Assembly (NCBI GenBank): GCA_946965045.2
Contig: OX337240.1
Span: 1,674,001-1,738,000, forward strand
Direction of reading: 5' to 3'
DNA length: 64,000 nucleotides
Origin: Epithemia pelagica
Lineage: Eukaryota; Bacillariophyta; Bacillariophyceae; Surirellales; Surirellaceae
The notes beneath the pieces are model-generated. The model did no database searches. It worked only from the letters and a program-made list of their open reading frames with translations, and was not told the DNA's origin. Shown in pieces: positions 1-10,800 of this stretch (positions are counted from its first letter, which is position 1; every line of letters begins with the position of its first letter). A program made the position numbers and the translations under genes.

Positions 1-841
1 CTTTCTGATGGCGGTGAACATATTGTTGATACGAGAAACGACCGCGGCCTGTAAACTTTGCGTCGGCAATAGCAGCGTATGCTTCTTTCTTGCGGATGGT
101 GACAGCTGCTGTTCCAGTAGCTTGGCGAGTCAACGCAAGATACGCCTCACGGCCGTCCTTCTTCTTTTGGTGTGGCTTGATGAACGTCAGGCCAGGTCCG
201 CCAACAAGGAAAGGTTTCATCAGTGTGAAGACGCGTTGATTGTCAAGGGCATACTGATCACCTTGCAGGATAGTAGTAGCAATCAAATCGTCATCGATAG
301 TATCGTAGGCAGCATTCCTTGCTTCAGAACCGACAGGCTTAGTTTCACGAAGGACGTATGTCAAAGGGACACCCGTTGTGGGATTGCGATGCTGTGCGAG
401 GAACGTGAGCAAGGCATCGTTAAACACCTCCCACTGAGTAAACGAAGTCAACTCTTTCGGTGGGGTCAGTTCATCGGAGGCAACTTCCTTGTTGAGTGCA
501 AACAGTTCCTGGGTACGTTTGGTCCATTTCTTGATCAGGGGCGGATCAGAGAAAAGTGAGACTTTAAGAGCCTGACCACGAGACGAACGGTATTCGAGCC
601 ACATTCGGAAGCCGTGGAGCTGCAGGTTAGCACTGAAGGGAAAGGCCCCGTTCTCTGGAGGTGTCTTCGCCATCATCTTCAACATCGACGGCACTTGATG
701 GACCGCAACAGTCATGAACGATTGAGCATCATCAAAACCCTGCTCAATGATGTAGGTCACGGTGGCATCATTGTATCCACAGCGTTTAACGGCAGCCTTG
801 AAATCTTCCTTGGGATTTTCAGGGGCAGTGGATGAAGACAT
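1..841 (-). CDS. Copia-type retrotransposon Gag, 5' part (cut by window edge)
   Basis: The minus-strand frame opens at an ATG at 841 and stays open to base 1, giving 280 codons with no stop, so the element continues outside the window. Near the window edge it reads REAYLALTRQATGTAAVTI and then GRGRFSYQQYVHRHQK. This block is typical of the Gag region of diatom Copia-like polyproteins, which packages element RNA into particles. The N-terminus is unrelated to the Gag of the complete element at 19233-27616, so this is a different family. Only Gag is visible; protease, integrase and RT would lie upstream of base 1. Plus-strand ORFs over the same bases are shadows. The family assignment rests on motif memory alone. 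Confidence 0.75.
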   Translation of the reverse strand, partial: MSSSTAPENPKEDFKAAVKRCGYNDATVTYIIEQGFDDAQSFMTVAVHQVPSMLKMMAKTPPENGAFPFSANLQLHGFRMWLEYRSSRGQALKVSLFSDPPLIKKWTKRTQELFALNKEVASDELTPPKELTSFTQWEVFNDALLTFLAQHRNPTTGVPLTYVLRETKPVGSEARNAAYDTIDDDLIATTILQGDQYALDNQRVFTLMKPFLVGGPGLTFIKPHQKKKDGREAYLALTRQATGTAAVTIRKKEAYAAIADAKFTGRGRFSYQQYVHRHQK

Positions 842-1530
842 GGTGGAAGGCAAAAGGAAAGCAAGAGAGCCAGAAGCAGGAGAGGTTCAGAGCAAAACAC
901 AGGCAAAAAACACAGAAGTGTGGAGGCATTGCCAAAAGGTGATGCAGATCGCAGATTTCGCGATTCTACCTGGAATGAAGGTGCACAAGTAGTGTCGACT
1001 TGCGTTTGCGCTGCAGTCGGCAGAGAACAAATACTTAGGACGTGTGCGTCGGCACAGTGCAAAAGGAGGTATCTATATTTTCATGTATGGAGAAAAGATT
1101 ACCAAAACAATCGCGCACTTAAGCGAGTGCTCCCCGTCACGTGGGAGAGTGCCATGGGTCACACATCACGAGTGTGAACTATAAGTAGTGCCGCAAGCAT
1201 ACCGTGACGAGTAGCTTAGCGCGAACACTCCCAAGCGGTGATCAGCCGCTGCCGGTACGGGCAAAAGGCAGAGAGCAAGACTCCAAGGAGTTTCACATGA
1301 TGCATAGCTTAGCTAGCATAGTTGGTGAGTTAGACATAAAAAACATATTAGTTCCCCCGTGCATTGGCATATAGCGTATGTATAAGGCGGTGAACCCCTT
1401 CTAGCCCGAAGACCGGGGTCAATCTGCCACCCTTGAGAAGAACATGCACTTTTAACCAGCGGGGAAACGTCTTGTACCATACACCCCAAATATGGCGGCC
1501 CCCAGAAATTGGGAGTCTTAACTTAGAGCT
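842..1530 (-). other. Probable leader/5' LTR region of the Gag element
   Basis: This stretch lies directly upstream of the Gag ATG on the minus strand, where the leader and 5' LTR should be. No second LTR copy is in the window, so boundaries cannot be fixed, and I could not assign a primer-binding site. No convincing ORF is present on either strand. Confidence 0.35.
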
Positions 1531-1601
1531 GAGTCTGAGGGGACTCGAACCCCTGGCACCACGAGCCAACAGGTAACGTTTACCAGCTAAACCACTGCGG
1601 C
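1531..1601 (-). other. tRNA-like sequence (tRNA pseudogene or SINE head)
   Basis: Read on the minus strand there is an A-box-like TGGTTTAGCTGG with a 4-bp D stem (GTTT/AAAC), and a perfect B box GGTTCGAGTCC inside a 5-bp T stem (AGGGG/CCCCT). Spacing between the D and T arms is the canonical 23 nt. The acceptor halves (GCCGCAG and CAGACTC) do not pair, and the anticodon stem is broken, so a functional tRNA is unlikely. It fits a decayed tRNA or the Pol III promoter head of a SINE. About 190 bp further along the minus strand lies ACTAATATGTTTTTT, a possible Pol III terminator that recurs near 17840. Confidence 0.45.
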
Positions 1602-2968
1602 TGTGCGATTTGGGTCTGATAAACTGTATAAATCCTGCCACTACACGCTACAACACGGTGTACACGGCGTGCAACAAGTGGCTAGATCAAAATTATGACT
1701 AGAAAACTAGATGCGTAGCAGCATATGTAGGCGATGCATATTCGCCAATATGCGACCATGTATCCGCCAATATGCGACCTGTTGGCGGGATTTATTCAAT
1801 GGCAAAGCGGCCGCCGACCAATGCACCTCCTAAAGCGACTAAAAAGCTTTAGATCAGCGATTCATGAAGCGACCCGATCGAATGCCAAAAATCCAAGATG
1901 CGGGGGTACCTCCCGTCTGTTCTCTATACGGCTATTACCAAATTTTCGAAGAAAATCTAAAAACTATCTCAGTCAAATTTCTTCTGATTTTGCAAAAAAT
2001 ATAACGTCCAAACCAACTGTAATAACTGGATTCGATGTAGCCGCTTGCGCACCTGCATGGGAACTTTGAGCAAAGAAATCTACGAGTCGGATCAGTACTC
2101 TGTAGTCTATACTGCCTCAGCAGCGAGTACTCTTCATGGTGCAGTGGCTCAAGCTTCACGGAACAATCGCAAATCGCACACCCCAACCATGAACTACACA
2201 CACATGCTTGATGCTTGGCAATGCACCTACCAACAAAAGCTCCTGGCACTTTGTCTATGGCTAAGATGAAGGCATAGTCCACATGCTCCTAATATCTTTC
2301 TACTCTTTTTAGTTAAGGCTTCCTGGGCTTCTCCATAGCAGGATGAAGCTGTCCTTCGTTTGACTTCGTCGTCCGAACTTCATTGCAGTGGTTGATTGTC
2401 ATGTTCTCATCCTTCCTTTGATGCATGCCGCGTTGACTTGTGATCTAGGAGGATTCTTTTGGCCACAAAGTTGTCACTGTGGTCGGTCATCCGGCTGGAT
2501 TGTTTTCTTTTGGTTTTTGGTGTGGCCATTGTGGTCTTTCATGGTGTTGCTCGAAAAGTGAGACGATTCATGCCACCAATAACCAATACGATTGGGGCGT
2601 GACCGACGTGACAGGCGCGTCGATTTGGAACGATTGAAGTCAGGCTGGCGCTTTGACACGGCTGGCGCTTTGGGAAAAAATACTACAGACAATTTTTCCT
2701 TTCGGATGACGGACGAACAAAGGTACCCCCCCCCAATCACACCCTTTTGTTACCTTTCTCTCGAGTCGTGACGAAGCAAAAGCACCATGAAGATTGGAGC
2801 ATGAAATCGTGAATGTCCCTCCATACGCCATACATATGTGAGTTACCCAAACACCAGAAGAGTTCCATCCCCTCCTTATCTTCTTGCGCAGAACCCATAG
2901 AACGATTTTGAACTCCCCAAAGCTTGAAGCAGGTTCTCTTTGTTTCGAACGCACTATAATTTGGAAAT
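1602..2968. other. Intergenic region, no supported gene
   Basis: Only short overlapping ORFs without family features are present. A 15-bp direct repeat (CGCCAATATGCGACC) occurs twice between about 1743 and 1781, and its second copy is followed by TTGGCGG, which can pair with CCGCCAA. Near 2641-2670 the words GGCTGGCGCTTTG are repeated. Nothing else is recognised. Confidence 0.5.
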
Positions 2969-3463
2969 ATGAGCACGGTTTTGCACCAAGTTTCGCACCA
3001 AGCATTGCCCCCTGGGATGAACAAGCACTTGCGGGATATTTCCAAAGTATTGTTGGGCTTGGTTGTACTTTTACTTGTCTCGAACCGAACCTGGTTTTCC
3101 TTCTTGGCCATGGTGTCCTCGGTGGGAGCAATATTTCATCTCAAGGAAGGGACCTTCCTCTCCACCAAAAATATCAAATGGATGACTTTGTCAGTAATAT
3201 CCTTTGGAGCCAGTTTAACATCCTTTATCATGCTTCACAATCGAGACTCGATCAATCCTGATAAAGCATATCTCTTGTCGTCCTTCTTGTGGATGGGGGC
3301 CAAATTCGTACAACTGGGATGGGGCATTCCCTTGTCACTCTTTCTTCTGTCAACATGGATGAGCTCGTCGTCGTTCACGGCCGTATCATCTTCCGAAACA
3401 ACCATGACACCTTTGCCTCCACCACAACCACGTCCACCACCGATTCCAGCCAAGAGTTACTAG
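2969..3463 (+). CDS. Small multi-pass membrane protein, unknown function
   Basis: This is a 164-residue ORF starting at an ATG. Three to four hydrophobic stretches are visible: LLGLVVLLLVS followed by FSFLAMVSSVGAIF (about 28-57), WMTLSVISFGASLTSFIML (about 71-89), and SFLWMGAKFVQLGWGIPLSLFLLSTW (about 104-130). A Ser-rich segment and a Pro-rich tail (PLPPPQPRPPP) follow, probably exposed. The membrane pattern and the compositional switch suggest a real gene, but no family was recognised. Overlapping minus-strand ORFs (2640-3131) are Cys/Trp-rich and look like shadows. Confidence 0.5.
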   Translation: MSTVLHQVSHQALPPGMNKHLRDISKVLLGLVVLLLVSNRTWFSFLAMVSSVGAIFHLKEGTFLSTKNIKWMTLSVISFGASLTSFIMLHNRDSINPDKAYLLSSFLWMGAKFVQLGWGIPLSLFLLSTWMSSSSFTAVSSSETTMTPLPPPQPRPPPIPAKSY

Positions 3464-3846
3464 CAACAGAGAAGGCCTTGAACAGAAGGTAGAATCCAGA
3501 CTCAAGGGGTTATCTGTAGACCAGCTCTGACTGCCCTTGCAAAAGAGGCATAAGCATAAATTTCCAATGTCACAATTATGGAGTTCCGGTAACAATCGTA
3601 GGTATCCAAATTCAATAGAGAAGACTGCCAATAGCTCATTGTGGTCGCGGCCTTTGATTCGAGCCGAAAGCCAAACTGAGTGTCTTCAATCTTGGGAACG
3701 ACCCAATTGAGCTCAACAAAGAACCTCCCAATCTGACGTTCTCATCAAGTTGCATGCCACAAGCTTGTCTGGGTGTCCATCATTGACAAGGCTTTGAAGC
3801 AATGGTTGCAAGCCTCCCGTCAAACGTTTTTGTATGGCCAACAAAG
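3464..3846. other. 3' flank of the LRR gene, possibly decayed LRR sequence
   Basis: No supported gene. The LRR gene on the minus strand stops at 3847 in the middle of what looks like another repeat. The next bases carry words such as LTGGL in a different frame, so this may be degenerate LRR coding sequence, but I cannot show it. Confidence 0.3.
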
Positions 3847-6306
3847 TCAATTCAAAGGAAAACTGTCATTGAAGAAGTTTCCATTAAGATTTAAGGAATG
3901 CAGTTTGGTAAGCAACCCCAACTCTGTTGGGATTTGCCCAGTAAGCCCACATTGCGACATTTGAATGTCTCTTAAACTTGTGTACCTGCCAATGGTCGAT
4001 GGAAGAGTACCGCCCAGTTTGGGATTCTTTGAAAGGTTCAGGATCCGTAGTATCGGGGAATAATCAGTTGCCGTGCTCTCATTACTGGGAAAACTGAATA
4101 GTGAGACGAGCCCTCCAGTAAGATCAGCATTCGCAATGTTAAGTTCCTGCAGTTGTGGAAAATCGGGCAATTGAAGCGACAGAGTCCCATTCAACGGAAT
4201 GTTACTCAGCTTCAATATCTCAAGCTTTGGTAAAGGCGGCAAAAGTCCAAATGTCTTGGGCGTCATGGTCAAGTCGAGACCAGTGAGATCCAACGTCACC
4301 AGATTCGTCATATTCTCAAATATGTCAAAACCGTTCCAAGGCCCCGAGAAGAGTGAATTGGACAGATATGGCTCCACCAGGTTGGTCAATGACGCTAGTC
4401 CAGGTGGTAATCCTTGGTCATAGGCAAAACCAGTGTTCGGAAGACGGAGGTTGGTCAGCTGCGTCAACTCACCCAACCACCAAAGATTCTCCAAACCAAT
4501 GTTCGAGATGAGGTTGTTTCCGAGCTTCAAGTATAAAAGAGTTTCTTTCAACAAGATAACTTCCATCGGAAATGTTCCCATTATCGTACGTTCCCATATA
4601 CTAAAGGCCGAAACACGGCCTATTGCATGATGCCAATCACCTTCATATTCACAGTTAATCCCACCCCATTGGCATTCATTCTCTGTATCCGCGCCATCTA
4701 GCCATGTATGGCGTCGCATGGAGGTTCCCGTTTCAGCATTCGCCATAGAGTACGGAGTTTCCACACCGTCCGTGGCATAAAAGATACAAGCTATCGCATA
4801 CCGCTGAGCGATTCTCCAGTGCTCCATATCTTGCGAGGTTCTCTCAACATATCGTAAGGCCTTCATCCAGTACAATGACTCATCATGGTTCTCGTACGGA
4901 TCTCTATGTTCTTGAAACACTTGAGCGTAGTTGGTTCGTAACATTTGTTCCATCTCCGATATAGATCGTGTGGGAGCACTCGACGGTTTGGAGGATAGAG
5001 ACGGTGTCATGGTCGGTATCTGACTGTTCGAAGGCCTCGTGCTAGGAGTCAGGGTTGGCATGGATGAGGGAGCCATACTGACGGACGGTGTCACGCTCTT
5101 CAAGGGAGTGGGACTGGTAGAATGCGGCCCGTCAGTGTGTTTCCCTTTGGTTGCCATGAAGTTCTTTGTGTCCCCACCACCTCCACCAACAGTCATTGCC
5201 AGTGCAATGGATAACACAATGGATACCACCAAGATCACAAAAAAGACCCAAAGGGAGTTTTTCTGCTTGAGACAAGCCATTGTCGTGGACCAGCGTTTTT
5301 GGTTGGAAACAGATCCGTCCGCTTGCGGATCGGACGCGGAACTTGTCTCTGGCAACCTTTCTGGTTGTGGTGGTGGCCCATCATCATCATCATTATGATT
5401 GGTGTCGTGCCTGGAACGGGGTGTGTCGGGTAAGGTTCGTGCATCGACCAATGGCAACCGATAAAAGTCGTTCAGCACCCAACTGGTTGTTCTTGCTCTT
5501 TGTGGTGTTGGCCTCCTAGTAGGTGGATCCCATTCGTCCACCAATGTGGCAGAAATGAGACCCGAGTCGTCTTGGGTCGAGACTCGTTCCGGATCTTCCT
5601 CCATCGAAATGGAGTCCTCGTCGTCACTGGAAGAGAAAGACGAACCAAAGCGGTTTCTTGTTGTTGGTGGACTTGTCTCCTGTTCACTGGCGCAACGTTT
5701 GGCCACGTGACCCCCATGAAAATGAGGGAGCGGTGGTCGTCGTTGTGCATGTCGACCGGTGGATAATGAATGATGAAAGGCTCCTGGTAATCGATGATCA
5801 ATGTGTGCATCACGTTTCAAACTGACCAAGGAGCGAATCGATGCTCCCGGTGGTCTTTGTTGCGGGAGAGCATGACAATGATCCGATGCATCGTGGTCAA
5901 TGGCAGTCGTTGACGATGCGGATCCGGAGGAGATTGTTGTGGACAAGACTGTGGCTGTCGAGGCAGGATCATCTGTTGTACGTCTCTCGGTTCTGTCGGA
6001 ACGACTGGTATCGACAACGTTGAGAAGATCAGGCTCATGCTTGTCGGTTGGTATCCGTTCCATTGTTGCTGAGGAACACTCAACGAGATCCTCTTTCTTG
6101 GAAGAAGAGCCATGCAGCTCGACCGGATTCACATTCGTTGTGTTCATCTCATAATTTGGCGAGGAAACTTGTGCCGTGTCATCATTTCTCTTTTCAGTGC
6201 ATGTTGTTTCACAATGATTTTGGTCCGTCTCATTGTCCCGATCCGTCCAAGATGTCGTCAAAGAGTCGGGCCGTTTCTCGTCTGGACATTCTGGAGTTTC
6301 ATCCAT
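3847..6306 (-). CDS. Single-pass membrane protein with C-terminal leucine-rich repeats
   Basis: Starting at the first true ATG (6306), the protein has about 819 residues. The first 345 are disordered, rich in Ser, Thr, Asp and His. A transmembrane segment (VFFVILVVSIVLSIALAMTV) lies near residues 350-372, then a Gly run and a Ser/Thr/Pro stalk. From about residue 460 comes an LRR N-cap-like region with the acidic and Cys pair ENECQWGGINCEYEG, then repeats of the plant-like form LxxLxxLxLxxNxLxGxIP, for example LPSTIGRYTSL and IPTELGLLTKLHSLNL. This is the standard layout of the large diatom LRR family, with the LRR probably outside the cell and binding unknown ligands. It ends abruptly after LNGNFFNDSFPLN within a repeat, so the C-terminus may be truncated. 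Confidence 0.85.
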   Translation of the reverse strand: MDETPECPDEKRPDSLTTSWTDRDNETDQNHCETTCTEKRNDDTAQVSSPNYEMNTTNVNPVELHGSSSKKEDLVECSSATMERIPTDKHEPDLLNVVDTSRSDRTERRTTDDPASTATVLSTTISSGSASSTTAIDHDASDHCHALPQQRPPGASIRSLVSLKRDAHIDHRLPGAFHHSLSTGRHAQRRPPLPHFHGGHVAKRCASEQETSPPTTRNRFGSSFSSSDDEDSISMEEDPERVSTQDDSGLISATLVDEWDPPTRRPTPQRARTTSWVLNDFYRLPLVDARTLPDTPRSRHDTNHNDDDDGPPPQPERLPETSSASDPQADGSVSNQKRWSTTMACLKQKNSLWVFFVILVVSIVLSIALAMTVGGGGGDTKNFMATKGKHTDGPHSTSPTPLKSVTPSVSMAPSSMPTLTPSTRPSNSQIPTMTPSLSSKPSSAPTRSISEMEQMLRTNYAQVFQEHRDPYENHDESLYWMKALRYVERTSQDMEHWRIAQRYAIACIFYATDGVETPYSMANAETGTSMRRHTWLDGADTENECQWGGINCEYEGDWHHAIGRVSAFSIWERTIMGTFPMEVILLKETLLYLKLGNNLISNIGLENLWWLGELTQLTNLRLPNTGFAYDQGLPPGLASLTNLVEPYLSNSLFSGPWNGFDIFENMTNLVTLDLTGLDLTMTPKTFGLLPPLPKLEILKLSNIPLNGTLSLQLPDFPQLQELNIANADLTGGLVSLFSFPSNESTATDYSPILRILNLSKNPKLGGTLPSTIGRYTSLRDIQMSQCGLTGQIPTELGLLTKLHSLNLNGNFFNDSFPLN

Positions 6307-7822
6307 GGTGGTATCAAGTGTGTTTGGCAACCCACAACGAATAGAACGAAGGCGTCCTCAATTGACTCGGTAAAAAGCGAGCTGCTGACTGTGCATGCAC
6401 CACACCGTTCCAGACGAGTCCAGATCATGTTACAACAGGGGAGCCATGATCCCACGAACGACCATCCGTTCGCTCACTATACTTTATGGAAATCATTCTG
6501 CTGGTGGCGGAGCGATGGAATGGATGGACTCTGCATACGGACCGGAAAAAAGTTCTTGGTTCGACGGAATAGACGTATGACGTCAGATGACCAATGTCAT
6601 TGTCAATGCGTCACGTGTCAGGTGGCGTCTGTATGTTGACGTTTTGACGTAACATGACAAATGCAGTACTCCTAGTTGTTACCTAAGTTACCTAATTTTT
6701 GTTGCTCGTTGTCCTCTGCAGTTATGCTCTCAGGAAGTGCCTTCTATTACAAACGACAACCGACGATTCATCTTTAGTGAAAGTATCAAAAAACACGAAC
6801 GACAATTCAAAGACTCTTCGCACGCAACCACGTGGTACAGCGAAATGGAGGTAGAGGATGGGGATGCAAATTTGACAGACGTCAGACTGATGTTGACGCA
6901 ACACACAAGGTATTGTTGGGTTTGTTGTTTTGTTTTGGGGGGGGCGGCATGAGGCGCAAGCGCCGTCACACCTTGTCAAAAATTATAGAGAGACTTGATG
7001 CTGAACACCAAGTGATGTGGGATCACGTACAACCTGGATCATGTAATCCGTGAACGGGCCAGCTCCTTCACATCGCCACCGGCCTTCATGATCACCGGCG
7101 AACGTCTCTAAGGTAAGTATGAGTAAGCAATGGGCGCGAAAGGCTGCGCAGATTCGACCACGCCATTGTTTCCAAAACCGAGGCATGGTCGAGCAAGACA
7201 TCCATGGGTCGCACATCACTCGTGATCCTATTGTTGGTATCATGATTGTGGAGACAGGCTTTGGGGCATGTTGTCTTTGTAGAGATGTCATGATGAATGA
7301 TTTTCAGATGAAACATCTCGAAAAGGATTCAATATAAAACAGTCGAAAACTTAGAGAGGGCGAGTTGAAAGGCAATCTGAAATAGGACATAGCTCTATTT
7401 GGTGGCATGGCGATGGGATCCCGGGAGGGAACGCGGACCAGACCCCAGACGTGTGTCACCGTGCCGCAATACGCCAACCCCAAACCAAAACTTGAGAGAC
7501 AAAGGAGAGAGCGACAAGAAGAGAAGAAGAAGAGGACGAAACCACGGCGACACAACAGAAAGAGACGACGTGACAAAAACAGAGAAATCAGGTGGTGTGG
7601 TTATTCTGTCCGTCCTATTTGTTCGTTCGGGCGTTTGGGGTTGCTACTCCATTGTCCTTCTTTTGCGGTTGTCATCATCATTCCTGTCTTTCTCCCTGTC
7701 GCTCTCGACGCTTTGTTCGTAATCGAAACGTAACTCGTTAATTTTGTTTGGAAGGGCGTGGATTTGGTTTTGTTCACACGTTGAAACGACACGGTTCCAA
7801 TCGCAACTATTCCAATTTTGGC
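6307..7822. other. Divergent intergenic region between LRR and TAF1 genes
   Basis: The region holds the promoters of two divergently transcribed genes. It contains the TGACGT cluster annotated separately, an acidic-looking but unsupported ORF near 6737-6952, a poly-G run at about 6940, and purine-rich AGA/GAA sequence from 7490 to 7570 that is likely TAF1 5' UTR. No gene is supported. Confidence 0.45.
6578..6650. promoter_or_regulatory. Cluster of CRE-like TGACGT elements with a G-box core
   Basis: A palindromic CRE (TGACGTCA) lies at 6578-6585, a CACGTG core at 6612-6617, and TGACGT at 6637-6642 and 6645-6650. TGACGT is the core bound by bZIP factors; in diatoms it is known as a CO2/cAMP-responsive element. 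The cluster sits about 270-345 bp upstream of the LRR start codon and over 1.1 kb from TAF1, so the LRR gene is the likelier target. Function is inferred from motif and position only. Confidence 0.4.
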
Positions 7823-10800
7823 ATGACGGTAACCACGGGTGGTGGTGGTGGGAAATCTTGGTCCACCTTGCAACAATCTCAACCTGCCACCAGTTCGAGT
7901 ACGAGTACAACCTTGCCGTCCAATTCGTTGGACTTTGAAGCACTACTGTCTCGAGATTATCAACCCTCCCGAGTGGCACAACTTCAATTGGCACCCCTTC
8001 AATCGCAAGAACAATTGTCCAATCATCATCATCACCCCCTCTATCACAATCAACATGCGCATTGGAAAAAGAAGAAACCCCACCACAAGAATATCAAACA
8101 TCAACAATCTGGACACGCATCAACAATCCGGACACGGAGGGGGAACTAGTGCCAAGAATTCTTCTTACAGTCATGCCTTTGATGTTGTAGTTCCACCCTT
8201 GGAGGAGGAGGAAACGGAACCCAATACGTCCCTTTCGTCATCTGTTTTCACTGCCTTGACGGATCCTCAACAACGCGAGTTTGTCCTCAATGTAATTTCA
8301 CAAACACCAGCTTTTCTAAAACATTTGACACCCGAAGAACAGGCTCAAGTCCTACAACAACAATCCAAACTCTTGGGCAGTAGTCGTCGTCAATCCACTA
8401 TTCCCCAAACAAACAAGCACCACACTAGTAGTATTATTGCACCGAAATTCAGTCCCTTGGAACTCATGGATTGGGAATCTCAAATTGATTGGGGAGATGA
8501 AACTGAAAATGACAATAGCAAGGAAGAAGAAAGAAATGCCTTGAGCAAACCGACTCTTGTGCAACCACCTTCCAGCAGCGACGACAACGATGACGACAAA
8601 TTTTTGCAGTCCCTCTCCCCCTTGGCACGTCAATTGTTACAAACTCGACGTAATCCTTTTTTGGATCAACTTGTCTTTGATGATGACGTGTTCGAAGAAA
8701 ATGACCAAGGCGGCGGTATGGCAGCCAAGGCGGCAGCCGCACCCTTGATTTTGGAATTGGGTGTCGCGGGTCAATCCGTGGCCCACAAGGTGTATCAAAG
8801 TACCATGGTCTCGGCTCAACATCCAACTCCAGCCGTTTTGCAATTTGCCTACCAAGCCCGGGTCGATCGCGAATGGGCCGGAGCTGCTGCCGCCGCAACT
8901 GGACGGGGTACGGGCGGCAAAGGGGCTCCCAATGACGACTTGGCGGCCGGTTTGTTGGACAGTGAATTGGCCAAAACCATGGATGCACGGAAATTAACCA
9001 AGGCACAATTGAATGCCTTGATTGAAGCCCGATCCAAAAAACGAGAACAAATGGCCAAAGACAAGACCAATCGGATTACCAATGCCCTGGGGACCTTGGC
9101 GGCTGTCATGGGTGTGGGTGGGAAGGGTCGAGCCATTACCAGTAGTTTGATGGGACCGGGTGGGACCGAACGAACCGGGCGACCCAGTCGAGGATTGGGG
9201 GGAGGTGCTGGGACGTTGGAAACGGAATACATGGAACAATTGGATATTGTCACTTCTCATTCCCTCGTCCGAGACTTGTCCAAAGTGTTGTTGCGCCAAT
9301 TTCATCGACCCAAATTACCACAATCCGTCGTTCGACAAGATTTGTCATGGCAATTTCAAATTCGGTTGCCGCGGTCATTGTTGAATAGCAATAATACAAA
9401 CAGCAATACCAGCAACAATGGAGGTACCAACAATGCAAACAATAACAATAAACAAGGTGCCATGTCAGGTGGAGGATATTATTATCATCGCTCGGGTATG
9501 ATGATGATGAACAATAATGGTGCCGGTGGTCCAACCGCCATGATTCGAACCGAAGCTGATTTGTCCCCGAGTAATGGAAAATTGGTGGTACTGGAATATT
9601 CCGAAGAACGACCGCCCCTTCAATTGAGCAAGGGTATGATGAGTAAAATTGTCAATTACTTTCGAGGAGACAAGGCCCATTGTCCCGTTTCGGCCGGTGG
9701 TGGAGATCGACCCGTACGTCGCAAACGCAACGACGAAGGCGGATCCGGTGGCGGAGGGGGCAGCGGCAGTGGAGGTGGTGGCAGCGGTAGTGGAGGCGGA
9801 GGTGGATCGGGAGGGGGCAGTGGTGCCGATGGAAGTGGCGGCGGTGGTGGTGGATCGGGCGATGGCGATCATGGCGGAAAGGGAAGTTCCGGAGGAGGGA
9901 GTGGTGGTGGAGGACGAAATGGCAGTTCTCGTGCCCAAGATCGATTGCCTCGACTTGTAACAACGGGACAGCATCACCATCATCACAATCAACACAATAA
10001 AAACAAGGATACAAATGGAACCGACAAGAATCAAAGTGATATTCTCGATTGGATTGGCCCGATACCCAAGAAACCCAAGCCATTGTCTTCGTCAGATAAT
10101 AACAAGGACCGTTTGTCGATTGATATCCTACCGGAAGGAGTGACGGAAAGTTTGCATCCGTCAGTACATGGTCCCTTCTTGGGGGAAGTACCGGAAGGGT
10201 CAACCTTGACAGGTTTGATTAGTAACTTGTTTGTTGCACCCATGTTCCGCCACGAGGCCGATTCGACCGACTTTTTGATGGTCTTGACACCACCTAGTGG
10301 AGCCACGCGACCGGGACAACGCGAATCCATGGGTGTGATTTTGCGTGATTTCCCACGTTCTGGCATATACACGGTTGGTCAAACGGAACCACGAACACGG
10401 TGTCATGCACCCAACTCACCGGGTGAAAAGGCCTTTACCGGACCGTACATTTCGTACCAAATTGCACGAGCCATTACCCGGGCGCAGTCACGAGAAGGTC
10501 ATGGGCTCCGATTGGATGACATGCAAGCACGAGTCTTGCCCAATTTGGAATTGCCCGGTGCTGCCTTTCGACAACGGCTCAAACAAGTGGCCATGTACGA
10601 TAAGAATACTCAAATTTGGACTACCAAACCGTTGGGGATGGATGCATACCCTGGTGTGGAGGCTTTGGGGAAAAGCATTGCACCCGAAGGCGTCGCCGCT
10701 TTTGAAACTGCGTGCGCCGCCTGTCGACGGTTGGCCGATTTGGGAATTCACCAATTATACGCAGGAAAGGATACAGCGGTGAGTGTTGGAGTGGCCATTG

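Noticed and set aside
8-559. Plus-strand ORF of 183 codons at the left edge
   Set aside because: The opposite strand encodes a recognisable Copia Gag over the same bases, so this is a shadow.
1150-7223. Shared word CCATGGGTCRCACATCAC at about 1152 and 7208, as a possible solo LTR
   Set aside because: Similarity stops after 18 bases with one mismatch; in a window of this size that can occur by chance.
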